From positions 62,001-126,000 of the forward strand of contig NZ_QYAB01000001.1 in NCBI RefSeq assembly GCF_016758175.1: a stretch of 64,000 bases of DNA. The letters run 5' to 3'. Position 1 is the stretch's first letter. Every line of letters begins with the position of its first letter. A program made the translations under genes and the position numbers. This document shows positions 39,475 to 48,191 of this stretch, in pieces. The notes below the pieces were generated by a model. That model was not told where the DNA came from. It was given only the letters and a program-made list of their open reading frames with translations, and did not search any database. The stretch comes from Leucobacter zeae (lineage in GTDB: Bacteria; Actinomycetota; Actinomycetes; Actinomycetales; Microbacteriaceae).

Positions 39475-40860
39475 TCAGCGCTGCAGGAAGTCGACCAGGC
39501 GCACGGCGTCGCCGATGTAGGTCGCCGGCGTCAGCGCGAGCAGCCGCTGCTTCGCCTCGTCGCCGATCTCGAGCGCCGAGACGAACTCGACGAGCTCGGC
39601 CTGGCCGATCCTGCGCCCGCGGGTGAGCTCCTTGAGCGCCGCGTACGGGTCCGTGATCGAGGAGCGGCCGGCGGTCACCTCGGCGCGGATGACGGTCTGG
39701 ATCGCCTCGCCGAGCACCTCCCAGTTGCGGTCGAGGTCGTCGGCGAGCACCTCGGGGGCGGCGTCGATCTGGCCGAGGCCCTTGAGGATGTTGTCGAGCG
39801 CGAGCACGGAGTGCCCGAGGCCGACGCCGATGTTGCGCTGCGCCGAGGAGTCGGTCAGGTCGCGCTGCCAGCGGCTCGTGACGAGGGTCGCGGCGAGCGA
39901 GTCGAGGATCGCGTTCGAGAGTTCGAGGTTGGCCTCGGCGTTCTCGAAGCGGATCGGGTTGACCTTGTGCGGCATCGTCGAGGATCCGGTCGCGCCCGCG
40001 ACGGGGATCTGGCGGAAGTAGCCGATGGAGATGTAGCTCCAGATATCGGTCGCCAGGTTGTGCAGGATGCGGTTCGCGTGCGCGATGCGCGTGTAGAGCT
40101 CCGCCTGCCAGTCATGAGACTCGATCTGCGTCGTGAGCGGGTTCCAGTCGAGGCCCAGTCCCTCGACGAACTCCTGCGACACCGACACCCAGTCGACCGA
40201 CGGATCGGCGGCGAGGTGCGCGGCGAACGTGCCCGTCGCCCCCGAGAACTTGCCGAGGTACTCGATGTCGTCGACCTGATTGAGCTGGCGCTCGAGGCGG
40301 TGCACGAAGACGGCGAGTTCGCGGCCGAGCGTCGTCGGCGTCGCGGGCTGGCCGTGGGTGCGGCTCATCATCGGCAGCTCGCGGTACTGCTCGGCCTGGC
40401 GGGCGAGCTCGGCGATGACGCGTTCGAAGCGCGGGCGCCAGACGTCCGCGACGGCCTGCTTGACGGTGAGCGCGTACGAGAGGTTGTTGATGTCCTCGCT
40501 CGTGCAGCAGACGTGGGTGAGCTCCGCGAGCCGGCCCAGGTCCATCTCGTCGAGCTTGCCGCGTACGAGGTACTCGACGGCCTTCACATCGTGCTGGGTG
40601 GTGCGCTCGGTCTCGGCGAGCTGATCGATCTCGGCCTGGCCGAAGTTCGCGGCCCACGCGCGCAGCTCGGCGAGCTCCGCGGGCGCCAGGGGAGTCGCGC
40701 CGAGCAGCGAGTGGTCGGTGAGGTAGGCGAGCCACTCCACCTCGACGTGCACGCGGGCCTTGTTGAGGCCGGCCTCGGAGAGGGTGTCGCCCAGGTCCGC
40801 GACCGCGGCGCGGTAGCGTCCGTCGAGGGGGCTGATGGGCTGCGGGGGGAGCGGGGTCAT
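39475..40860 (-). CDS. purB: Adenylosuccinate lyase
   Basis: Fumarase/aspartase-family enzyme acting twice in purine synthesis (SAICAR to AICAR, adenylosuccinate to AMP). 461 residues; the signature SSTMPHKVNP, the TH-containing loops THVCCTSEDINN and SRTHGQPATPTTLG are present. The long form matches the E. coli-type PurB. AGAGG lies before the ATG; the start overlaps the stop of the upstream phosphatase gene by four bases (ATGA), so the two are co-translated. Confidence 0.95.
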   Translation of the reverse strand: MTPLPPQPISPLDGRYRAAVADLGDTLSEAGLNKARVHVEVEWLAYLTDHSLLGATPLAPAELAELRAWAANFGQAEIDQLAETERTTQHDVKAVEYLVRGKLDEMDLGRLAELTHVCCTSEDINNLSYALTVKQAVADVWRPRFERVIAELARQAEQYRELPMMSRTHGQPATPTTLGRELAVFVHRLERQLNQVDDIEYLGKFSGATGTFAAHLAADPSVDWVSVSQEFVEGLGLDWNPLTTQIESHDWQAELYTRIAHANRILHNLATDIWSYISIGYFRQIPVAGATGSSTMPHKVNPIRFENAEANLELSNAILDSLAATLVTSRWQRDLTDSSAQRNIGVGLGHSVLALDNILKGLGQIDAAPEVLADDLDRNWEVLGEAIQTVIRAEVTAGRSSITDPYAALKELTRGRRIGQAELVEFVSALEIGDEAKQRLLALTPATYIGDAVRLVDFLQR

Positions 40861-41375
40861 GGGAGCCTCTCGGGTCGGGATCGCGGTCCGTCCTCCATTC
40901 TCCCACGCAGCTCGGCGAGCAGCGCCCGGCAGCTCCGCTCGACCTGGGCGAGCACCTCGGCGTAGACGGGCTGTTCGGACCAGTAGGGGTCGAAGACATC
41001 GGGGTCCTCGGGGCGCTCGGGGTCGAATGCGGTGAGCAGCGCGAGCCGCTCGGGATCCGCCCCGCGCGCGAGCATCTCGGCCTCGTGGCCGCGGGCGAGC
41101 GCGATCAGCAGGTCGTGCTCGGCGATGTCGGCATCGCTCAGGCGGGCGGCCCGGTGCGCCGAGCCGTCGTAGCCCGCCTCGGCGAGCGCGATGCGCGTTC
41201 CCTCGTGGGCCGGGCGGCCGGCGTGCCATCCTTCGGTGCCGCGAGACGTCACGACGAAGCGGTCGCCGAGGCCGGCGTCCTCGGCGAGGCGCCGGAACAC
41301 GACTTCTCCCATGGGGGACCGGCAGATGTTGCCGGTGCAGACGAATCCGATGCGGAACGGGGCGGGCGCGGTCAT
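40857..41375 (-). CDS. Low-molecular-weight protein-tyrosine phosphatase
   Basis: A 172-residue LMW-PTP. The P-loop CTGNICRS (C13 to R19) carries the catalytic Cys and Arg; the general-acid Asp is in DPYW near residue 130. In actinobacteria such enzymes dephosphorylate signalling or capsule proteins; the substrate here is unknown. It is coupled to purB, which is a frequent pairing in this family of organisms but has no obvious functional logic. CAGACT lies six bases before the ATG, a weak leaderless-type -10. Confidence 0.9.
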   Translation of the reverse strand: MTAPAPFRIGFVCTGNICRSPMGEVVFRRLAEDAGLGDRFVVTSRGTEGWHAGRPAHEGTRIALAEAGYDGSAHRAARLSDADIAEHDLLIALARGHEAEMLARGADPERLALLTAFDPERPEDPDVFDPYWSEQPVYAEVLAQVERSCRALLAELRGRMEDGPRSRPERLP

Positions 41376-41440
41376 CACCCCAGTCTGGCCGATCGACGTC
41401 GGTCGTGCACCTGCGGTCGCGCACTGCCCGGGCCGGTGCG

Positions 41441-41899
41441 TCAGCGGTCGCGCTTCTTGCCCGTTCCGAGCAGGCCGTTCATGATGCCGGCGAGGCACGA
41501 CATGACGAATGCGGCGAGAACGCCCCACCAGAAGCCGTCGATGCGCAGGCCGAAGCCCGCGAGGTCCGAGAGCCACGCGACGACGGCGAACATGATGCCG
41601 TTGACGATGAGCCCGAAGAGGCCGAGGGTGATGATGTAGAGCGGAATCGACACGAACCGCACGACCTTGCCGAGCGTGCCGTTCACGAGACCGAACACGA
41701 GGGCCACGAGCAGCAGTGTGACGACGGGGCCGTAGGGGTCGGTTGCCGTGAGATCGTGCAGCGGCTCCGGCGTCGCCGCGCGCAGCGCCGCCTCTCCCGG
41801 GGACTCGATCCACACGCCGTGATCCCCGGAGCCGCCGACAATGAGGGTCGTGAGCCAGAGGGCGAAGGCGCCCACGAGTACGCGGATGAGGGTACGCAT
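41441..41899 (-). CDS. Four-TM phage-holin-family membrane protein (PF04020-like)
   Basis: 152 residues with four hydrophobic segments (LIRVLVGAFALWLTTLIVG; VVTLLLVALVFGLVNGTLG; LYIITLGLFGLIVNGIMFAVVAWL; FWWGVLAAFVMSCLAGIMNGLLG) and the GLVNGTLGKVVRFVSIPL motif of the widespread 'mycobacterial four-TMS holin' superfamily. Despite the name, such proteins are ordinary chromosomal membrane proteins; no prophage genes are nearby. The function is unknown. Confidence 0.85.
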   Translation of the reverse strand: MRTLIRVLVGAFALWLTTLIVGGSGDHGVWIESPGEAALRAATPEPLHDLTATDPYGPVVTLLLVALVFGLVNGTLGKVVRFVSIPLYIITLGLFGLIVNGIMFAVVAWLSDLAGFGLRIDGFWWGVLAAFVMSCLAGIMNGLLGTGKKRDR

Positions 41900-41967
41900 G
41901 CGGAGATTCTCCCAGCCGCCGCTGCGAATCCGCGGAAGGCCGGGCGGATCACCCCTCGTTCCTCATT

Positions 41968-41996
41968 TTGGACGCTTGTCTCAGCCTTGTTAGCCT
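41968..41996 (+). promoter_or_regulatory. Sigma-70-type promoter for the 884-residue membrane protein gene
   Basis: TTGGAC (41968-41973), 17-bp spacer, TAGCCT (41991-41996). The predicted transcript starts near 42003 and leaves a leader of about 75 nt before the ATG at 42080. Confidence 0.65.
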
Positions 41997-42079
41997 GGGC
42001 GAACCTGAGTGCTTCCTGAGCGGATGCCCCGTTCGCGCCGGAGCACGATCGTCGCACGCAGGATCGGAGCCGAACCGCA

Positions 42080-44734
42080 ATGGAATCCTCAGAAACCCCG
42101 GGACCCGGACCCGACCCCAGGCGAATCCCGGGCGGGGCTCCCGACGAGACCCCGGCGTCCCCGGTGCACGATCAGGGGATCTGGGCTCCGCAGCACCCGG
42201 GGCAGCAGCCCCAGCCGCCGCTGCCGACGCGCGCGCCGCGGAACCCCGCAGTCGCCCTGTACGTGCGCGAGGTCTTCTCGAGCCGGGGGATCGCGACGAT
42301 CGCCTGGATCGCGGGGTCCGTGCTGGCGGCGGGCACGCTCGGAGCGATCCTGCTCCTCGCCGCCCTGGCGGCGGCACCGAGCGGATCCACCGGGCTCGGC
42401 GATTCCGCGGGGTTCGGCGCCGACTTCGGTCAGGCGATCGCCGCGCTGCTCGTGGCCATCGGCGTCGCGCTCGGCGGCGGCCTCGCCTTCGACGCCAACG
42501 TCGACGCTGGACTGTTCTCGGCGAGCGGCCGCGCCTCGCTCGGCATCGTCCCGCTCGGCGTCCTCGCCGTGGCGGTGACTGGCGCGGTCGTGGTCGCGCG
42601 CCTGCGCCTGCGCCGCGATCGCCTGCTCGCCCCGACGCTCGGCGCGGAGGCGGCGCGCGCGGCGATCGAGGGCGGCTTCGTGGCGCTCGCGATGACCCTG
42701 CTCACGGCGTTCGCGAGTCTCGGCGGGACGGCGGAGTTCGGCGGGGTGTCGTTGCGCACCCGCGCCGGGCTCGTGCTCGTGACCGTGTTCCTCTCCGTGG
42801 CGGTTCCGGTCTTCCTCGCGCGCACCGCGCTGCGACGCACCGTCACGGGTGCGGTCGACGGCACATGGACCGTCGCGCTCCGCGAGGCGGGCCTCGCCCT
42901 CTCGATCCAGCTCGGCGCATTCGCGGCGGCGGGCAGTGTGCTCCTCGTGATCGCGAGCGCGCGCTCGGAGAGCGTCGCCCCGCTGCTCGCCGGCCTCCCG
43001 CTGCTCGGCAACCTGGCCGTCGCCGGGGCGGCGCTCGGACAGTTCGGCGGTCTGAGTGCCGGGGCCGGCTCGTTCGGCGGCGTCAGCGTCACTGCGTTCG
43101 ACATCCCCGACGGGCACGGCTGGTGGGCGGTCGTCATCGCGGTGCTGGGGCTCGCGGTCGCCGCCGTCGCGGTCGGCCTGCGGCGCCGGCGCACCGCGCG
43201 TCCGGCGTGGGGGCGCACCTGGCAGATGCCGCTCGTCGTCTTCGCGGTCTGGTGCGTCTTCGCCTTCGGGGTCGCGGGGGTCGCTGCCGAGGGCGAGATC
43301 CTCGCGGCGCTGAGCTTCGGCGGTGGGGGAGCCATCGGCCTCACCTGGCCGACCCCATTCCTGGCCGGCATCGGCGCAGCGCTCGTGTCCGTCGGCGCCG
43401 AGTTCCTGCCCCTGGCGGTCTACCGCATGAACCCGGCGCTGCTCGCGGCGTTCGGCGGGCGCCGCACGGTGCAGGCCTGGCTCACTGGCGCTGCGCCCGC
43501 ATCCACGAGCCCGGCCGGAACGGCCCCGGGCGGGATGCCGTGGACCGCTGCCTCCGCGCCGCCCGGCTCCGCGACGGCAGCGCCTCCGGCGTACGCGGCG
43601 CCCGCGTACGCGGCGCCCGCTCCGCAGACCGCACCCGCGGCACCGGCCGACGCGATGCCGACGCTGCAGCGCCCAGGGCCAGGCGGATCCGGCGCCCCTG
43701 CGGGCGGCTCGCACCCGTTCGCTGCTGCGGGGATCCCTGCGCCAGCACCGATGTCGCCCCGTGCGAAGACCGGCCTGGTCGTCGCGCTCTCCTCGGTCGG
43801 GTTCGTCGCGCTGCTCGCCGTCGGCACCGCCGTGACGGTCGCGATGATCAACCAGAGCCGCGATCCCGCCGGAGCCGTCGGGGAGTACCTGGCGCTGCTG
43901 GAGCAGGGCGAGGCCGAGCGGGCCAACGAACTCGTCGATCCGGGGATCCGGACCTCCGAGCGTGCGCTCCTCACCGACGAGGTGCTCGGCGCGGCCGAGC
44001 ACCGGATCGTGGTGGAGTCGGTCGAGACGACCTCGCGCACGGAGTCCGGCGCGAACGTGCACGCGGTCTACTCGCTCGACGGAGAGCGGTTCGAGATCGA
44101 CCTCCCGGTCGCGCGCGGACCGAAGGAGCTCCTGCTCCTCGAGACCTGGCGGCTCGAGGAGCCGCTGCTGGTCTCCGCCACGCTCGCCGGCGACGGCGTT
44201 CCGTCGGTGCTCGTCGGCGACACGGAGATCGGGTTCGGGGCGTTCGACGCCGGCGAGTACGCGACGCGCGACATCACGGTCTACCCGGGCGTCTACTCGG
44301 TCACCGGTGCGACGAGCGACTACGTGAGGGCGTCGGTCGTCGAGCTGCGCGCCGCGGCGTCGGCGACCGCCGCACCGGCCGTGGCCGAGGTGACCGTCGA
44401 GCCCAGCGGTGCGTTCGAGCAGGCCGTGCTCGAGCAGGTGCAATCGCGGATCACGAAGTGCGTCGAGATCCCGACGAACATGGACGACGTCTGCCCGTAC
44501 GTCACCCGCAACACGGACCTCGCCGAGATGCGGGTCGTCGCGCAGGCGGAGGGCTTCGCCTCCATCTCCCTGACGCGGTTCGAGGCGAGCCCGGCGAAGA
44601 TCGCCGTGCGTGCGAACCCGTCGTCGTGGGACGAGGACCCCGAGCTGCGCGAGTCGGACGTCACCGTGAACGGCGGGATCGAGTTCGTCGACGGCAAGCC
44701 GGTCGTCACCGAGCTGTGGATGGGCGGCTGGTAG
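42080..44734 (+). CDS. Large membrane protein with secreted-side C-terminal domain, unknown function
   Basis: 884 residues; not a family I can name. The layout is clear: a Pro-rich cytoplasmic head (1-60), roughly ten membrane helices (about 70-470), an Ala/Pro/Tyr-rich linker with YAAPAYAAPAP, one more membrane helix (KTGLVVALSSVGFVALLAVGTAVTVAMI, near 575), and an outer C-terminal part of about 280 residues. That part begins with an NTF2/DUF4878-like helix (GAVGEYLALLEQGEAERANELVDPGI) and continues with beta domains (FGAFDAGEYATRDITVYPGVYSVTGATSDY) reminiscent of the TcaA-type wall-contact domains. Two Cys (KCVEIP, DVCPYV) may form a disulfide. It is single, with its own promoter and terminator. 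A role in envelope sensing is inference. Confidence 0.8.
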   Translation: MESSETPGPGPDPRRIPGGAPDETPASPVHDQGIWAPQHPGQQPQPPLPTRAPRNPAVALYVREVFSSRGIATIAWIAGSVLAAGTLGAILLLAALAAAPSGSTGLGDSAGFGADFGQAIAALLVAIGVALGGGLAFDANVDAGLFSASGRASLGIVPLGVLAVAVTGAVVVARLRLRRDRLLAPTLGAEAARAAIEGGFVALAMTLLTAFASLGGTAEFGGVSLRTRAGLVLVTVFLSVAVPVFLARTALRRTVTGAVDGTWTVALREAGLALSIQLGAFAAAGSVLLVIASARSESVAPLLAGLPLLGNLAVAGAALGQFGGLSAGAGSFGGVSVTAFDIPDGHGWWAVVIAVLGLAVAAVAVGLRRRRTARPAWGRTWQMPLVVFAVWCVFAFGVAGVAAEGEILAALSFGGGGAIGLTWPTPFLAGIGAALVSVGAEFLPLAVYRMNPALLAAFGGRRTVQAWLTGAAPASTSPAGTAPGGMPWTAASAPPGSATAAPPAYAAPAYAAPAPQTAPAAPADAMPTLQRPGPGGSGAPAGGSHPFAAAGIPAPAPMSPRAKTGLVVALSSVGFVALLAVGTAVTVAMINQSRDPAGAVGEYLALLEQGEAERANELVDPGIRTSERALLTDEVLGAAEHRIVVESVETTSRTESGANVHAVYSLDGERFEIDLPVARGPKELLLLETWRLEEPLLVSATLAGDGVPSVLVGDTEIGFGAFDAGEYATRDITVYPGVYSVTGATSDYVRASVVELRAAASATAAPAVAEVTVEPSGAFEQAVLEQVQSRITKCVEIPTNMDDVCPYVTRNTDLAEMRVVAQAEGFASISLTRFEASPAKIAVRANPSSWDEDPELRESDVTVNGGIEFVDGKPVVTELWMGGW

Positions 44735-44737
44735 CGC

Positions 44738-44778
44738 GACGGGGAGGCGGCCCGCCGCGATCGGGCCGCCTCCCCGTC
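44738..44778 (+). terminator. Terminator after the large membrane protein gene
   Basis: A perfect 17-bp stem (44738-44754 with 44762-44778) and a seven-base loop, directly after the stop codon and just before the next promoter box. Confidence 0.85.
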
Positions 44779-44780
44779 AC

Positions 44781-44786
44781 TACACT
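44781..44786 (+). promoter_or_regulatory. Leaderless-type -10 box of hisC-like gene
   Basis: TACACT followed by GGATCGCG and ATG. The same core TACACTGGATCG precedes the E1alpha gene at 45959, suggesting a shared promoter type. Confidence 0.55.
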
Positions 44787-44794
44787 GGATCGCG

Positions 44795-45907
44795 ATGAGT
44801 GATCCAGCCGTGCCCCCCGTGCGCCTGCGCGCCGATGTCCTCGCCGTTCCCGCCTACCGGCAGGGTCAGGCGCCCACGAAGCCGGGGTTCAAGCTCTCGA
44901 GCAACGAGAACCCGTTCGCCCCGCTGCCCGGTGTGCTCGAGGCGATCGCGGGGCGCGGCGAGGTGAACCGCTACGCGGCGGCCGCGATGCCCGAGCTGCG
45001 CGCGGGCATCGCGGGCGAGTTCGGCGTCACGCTCGACCACGTGCACCTCGCGGCTGGCTCCGTGGCGATCCTCTTCCAGCTCGTCCACGCGGCCGCGGCG
45101 GCGGGCGACGAGTACCTGCACGCCTGGCCGAGCTTCGAGGCGTACCCGTCGCTGGGGCTCGCCTCGGGCGCGGTCTCGGTCGGGGTTCCGCTCGCGGCGG
45201 GCGCGCGGCACGACTTCGACGCCATGGCCGACGCGATCACCGAGCGCACGCGCGTGATCCTGCTCTGCACCCCGAACAACCCGACTGGCCCGGTGATCCG
45301 CGCCGACGAGTTCGCGCGCTTCATGGCGCGGGTGCCGGCAGACACCCTCGTGGTGCTCGACGAGGCCTACCGCGAGTTCGTCACCGACCCGGAGGCCGTA
45401 CGCGGCGAGCGGGTGCTGCGCGACCATCCGAACCTCGTCGTGCTGCGCACCTTCTCGAAGGCCTACGGGCTGGCGGGGCTGCGCATCGGCTACGGCGTCG
45501 GCGATCCCGCGATCCTCGCCGCGGCCGCGAGCGTGGCGATCCCGCTCGGCGTCACCGGCATCGCGGAGAGCGCGGCGCTGGCCTCGCTGGAGCCCGCCGC
45601 GCGCGCGGCGCTCGGCGAGCGGGTCGCGGCGATCGTGGAGCGCCGCGAGGCGCTCGTCGCGGGCCTGCGGGCCCTGGGCCTCGAGATCCCCGAGGCGCAG
45701 GGCAACTTCGTGTGGATCCCCGAGGCCGGATCCGCGGCGGCGTCCGGAACGGACGGCATCAGTTCGGTAGCGGCGCTCGCCGCCGACTTCGCCGAGGCCG
45801 GCACACTCGTGCGCCCGTTCCCCGGGGCGGGCGTGCGCGTCTCGGTCGGCGAGGCAGAGAGCGTCCCGGCCGTGCTCGCCATCGTGCGGGGGCACCTCGC
45901 GCGGTAG
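44795..45907 (+). CDS. hisC: Histidinol-phosphate/aromatic aminotransferase
   Basis: A class II PLP aminotransferase, 370 residues. SSNENPFAPLPGV at the N-terminus, TPNNPTGPVI, LDEAYREFV, the PLP lysine in TFSKAYGLAGLRIGYG, and the substrate Arg in GVRVSVG. HisC converts imidazole-acetol phosphate to histidinol phosphate; in actinobacteria a close paralogue (Pat) works on phenylpyruvate. There are no other his genes nearby, so Pat is a real alternative. Confidence 0.87.
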   Translation: MSDPAVPPVRLRADVLAVPAYRQGQAPTKPGFKLSSNENPFAPLPGVLEAIAGRGEVNRYAAAAMPELRAGIAGEFGVTLDHVHLAAGSVAILFQLVHAAAAAGDEYLHAWPSFEAYPSLGLASGAVSVGVPLAAGARHDFDAMADAITERTRVILLCTPNNPTGPVIRADEFARFMARVPADTLVVLDEAYREFVTDPEAVRGERVLRDHPNLVVLRTFSKAYGLAGLRIGYGVGDPAILAAAASVAIPLGVTGIAESAALASLEPAARAALGERVAAIVERREALVAGLRALGLEIPEAQGNFVWIPEAGSAAASGTDGISSVAALAADFAEAGTLVRPFPGAGVRVSVGEAESVPAVLAIVRGHLAR

Positions 45908-45958
45908 CCGCCTCCCGGGATCCCCGGCGTATATCCGTCCATCGCGAGGCCCCCTCAT

Positions 45959-45964
45959 TACACT
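45959..45964 (+). promoter_or_regulatory. Leaderless-type -10 box of the 2-oxoacid dehydrogenase operon
   Basis: TACACT, then GGATCGGG and ATG (45973). Spacing of eight bases; no Shine-Dalgarno. Confidence 0.5.
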
Positions 45965-45972
45965 GGATCGGG

Positions 45973-47154
45973 ATGGCCGAGCAGATGATTGAGACGTTGC
46001 ACAGCGGAGCTGATCCCGAACCGATCCGCTTCCTGGACGACGACGGGAACTACGCGCCCTCCGCGACCGCTGCGGAGTACGCCGACGAGCTCTCCGCGGT
46101 CGGCGCGGACGAGTTCAGGCAGTGGTACCGCGACATGGTCGCGACCCGCGCCTTCGACACCGAGTGCACCCACCTGCAGCGGCAGGGGCAGCTCGCGCTG
46201 TGGGTGCCGAGCGTCGGGCAGGAGGGCTGCCAAGTCGGTCTCGCCCGCGCCGCTGAGCCCCAGGACCACATCTTCCCCGCCTACCGGGAGCACGCGGTCG
46301 CGCGCATCCGCGGCGTCGACTTCGTCGATCTCGCGGCGCAGTTCCGCGGGCTCACGCACGGCGGCTGGGACGTCACCGACCCGGCCAACGGCAACTTCCA
46401 TCTCTACACGCTCGTGCTCGGCGCGCAGACCCAGCACGCCACCGGATACGCGCTGGGCCAGCTGCTCGACGCGAAGCGCGCCGCGGGCGACACGGCGCTC
46501 GATGCCGGCGAGGCCGCGACCGCGACCGGCGACGCCACCATGGTGTTCTACGGCGACGGCACCTCGAGCCAGGGCGACGCCAACGAGGCGATGGTCTTCG
46601 CGGCGAGCTACCAGACGCCCGAGGTCTTCGTCGTGCAGAACAACCGCTGGGCGATCTCGGTGCCCGTCGCGCGGCAGTCGCGCACGCCGCTCTACCGCCG
46701 GGCGCTCGGCTTCGGCATCCGCGCCGTGCAGATCGACGGCAACGACCCCCTGGCGGCCTACGCCGTGGGGCGGCGCTTCCTCCGCGAAGCGCGCACCGGC
46801 GGCGGCCCCGGCTATATCGAGGCGCTCACCTACCGCATCGGAGCGCATACGACGAGCGACGACCCGACGCGCTACCGCGTGGAGGGCGAGCTCGAGGAGT
46901 GGCAGCAGCGCGACCCGATCGCCCGTCTCGAGGCCCACCTGCGCTCGCTCGGCGTCGACGACGCCTTCTTCGCCGAGGTCGCCGAGGCGGCCGACCGCGA
47001 GGCGAAGCGGGTGCGCGACGCGATCCTCGCCCTGCCCGCGCCCGACGCCGACGCGATGTTCGCGCACGTCTACACCGAACAGCACCCGCGGATCGAGGAG
47101 CAGCGGGAGTGGCTCGATCGCTACGAGGCCTCGTTCACGGAGGAGACCGCATGA
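45973..47154 (+). CDS. pdhA: 2-oxoacid dehydrogenase E1 alpha (pyruvate or branched-chain)
   Basis: Thiamine-diphosphate-dependent decarboxylase subunit, 393 residues. The ThDP motif is GDGTSSQGDANEAMVFAASY to NNRWAIS; the phosphorylation-loop region reads YRIGAHTTSDDPTRYR. With the next two genes it forms an E1alpha-E1beta-E2 complex; E3 (lipoamide dehydrogenase) is not in the window. The actinobacterial versions are annotated either as pyruvate or as branched-chain 2-oxoacid dehydrogenase, and sequence reading cannot settle it. The start fits a leaderless promoter (TACACT, eight bases). It overlaps the next gene by four bases. Confidence 0.9.
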   Translation: MAEQMIETLHSGADPEPIRFLDDDGNYAPSATAAEYADELSAVGADEFRQWYRDMVATRAFDTECTHLQRQGQLALWVPSVGQEGCQVGLARAAEPQDHIFPAYREHAVARIRGVDFVDLAAQFRGLTHGGWDVTDPANGNFHLYTLVLGAQTQHATGYALGQLLDAKRAAGDTALDAGEAATATGDATMVFYGDGTSSQGDANEAMVFAASYQTPEVFVVQNNRWAISVPVARQSRTPLYRRALGFGIRAVQIDGNDPLAAYAVGRRFLREARTGGGPGYIEALTYRIGAHTTSDDPTRYRVEGELEEWQQRDPIARLEAHLRSLGVDDAFFAEVAEAADREAKRVRDAILALPAPDADAMFAHVYTEQHPRIEEQREWLDRYEASFTEETA

Positions 47155-48167
47155 GCGCCGACCAGACCTCGACGGTGGCGACGCTGTCCGAGCGCACGAC
47201 GCTCCCGCTCGCCCGTGCGATCAACGAGGGGCTCCGCGCGGCGATGGCCGCCGACGAGCGCGTGATCCTGATGGGCGAGGACATCGGCCCGCTCGGAGGC
47301 GTCTTCCGCGTCACCGATCGACTGCAGGCGGACTTCGGCTCGGCCCGCGTGCTCGACACGCCGCTCGCCGAGGCCGGTATCATCGGCAGCGCGATCGGGC
47401 TCGCGATGCGCGGGTATCGGCCCGTGCTCGAGATCCAGTTCGACGGCTTCATCTTCCCTGGCTTCAACCAGATCGTCACCCAGCTCGCGAAGCTCACGAG
47501 CCGCCACGACGGCCGGGTGCCGATGCCCGTCGTGATCCGCGTGCCCTACGGCGGCCACATCGGCGCCGTCGAACACCACCAGGAGAGTCCCGAGGCGTAC
47601 TTCGCCCACACCCCGGGCCTGCGCGTGGTCGCGCCGTCGACTCCCAACGACGCGTACTGGATGATCCAGCAGGCGATCCGGTCCGACGACCCCGTGCTGT
47701 TCTTCGAGCCCAAGGCCAAGTACTGGATGAAGGGCGAGGTCGATCCAACGGGCGAGCCGGGGGAGCTGCACCGCACGCGCGTGGCCCGCGAGGGGCGCGA
47801 TTGCACCGTGGTCGGCCACGGCGCGATGGTGACGACGCTGCTGCAGGCCGCCGAGGTCGCTCAGAGCGAGGGCACGAGCCTCGAGGTCGTCGACCTGCGC
47901 AGCCTCTCGCCGATCGATTTCGAGCCGCTGCTCGCCTCGGTGCGCAAGACCGGTCGCCTCGTGGTCGCCCAGGAGGCGCAGGGCAACGCGAGCCTCGGCA
48001 GCGAGATCGCCGCCCACGTCGCCGAGCACGCGTTCTACTCGCTGCAGGCGCCCGTGCTGCGCGTCTCGGGGTACGACGTGCCGTTCCCGCCGGCTCGCCT
48101 GGAGGGCATCTACCTGCCCGACGCCGATCGCGTGCTCGAAGCCGTCGACCGCACGATGCACTACTGA
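47151..48167 (+). CDS. pdhB: 2-oxoacid dehydrogenase E1 beta
   Basis: 338-residue transketolase-like beta subunit that completes the E1 active site. Markers are ERVILMGEDIGPLGGVFRVT, RVLDTPLAEAGIIGSAIGLA, EIQFDGFIFPGFNQI and the C-terminal transketolase domain (VVGHGAMVTTLLQAAEV). Its ATG overlaps the E1alpha stop. Same operon as the genes either side. Confidence 0.92.
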   Translation: MSADQTSTVATLSERTTLPLARAINEGLRAAMAADERVILMGEDIGPLGGVFRVTDRLQADFGSARVLDTPLAEAGIIGSAIGLAMRGYRPVLEIQFDGFIFPGFNQIVTQLAKLTSRHDGRVPMPVVIRVPYGGHIGAVEHHQESPEAYFAHTPGLRVVAPSTPNDAYWMIQQAIRSDDPVLFFEPKAKYWMKGEVDPTGEPGELHRTRVAREGRDCTVVGHGAMVTTLLQAAEVAQSEGTSLEVVDLRSLSPIDFEPLLASVRKTGRLVVAQEAQGNASLGSEIAAHVAEHAFYSLQAPVLRVSGYDVPFPPARLEGIYLPDADRVLEAVDRTMHY

Positions 48168-48191
48168 CCCGACGATCGCTAGGAGACTCAG

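Noticed and set aside
41441-41899. Prophage remnant suggested by the holin-family name
   Set aside because: The family is a common chromosomal membrane protein and no phage genes are nearby.
42089-44443. Long antisense frame under the same gene
   Set aside because: Same reason: composition bias only.
41968-44802. About 940-codon frame in another phase over the large membrane protein gene
   Set aside because: Arg/Ala/Gly-rich with no helices or motifs; the 42080 frame has clear membrane segments, promoter and terminator.
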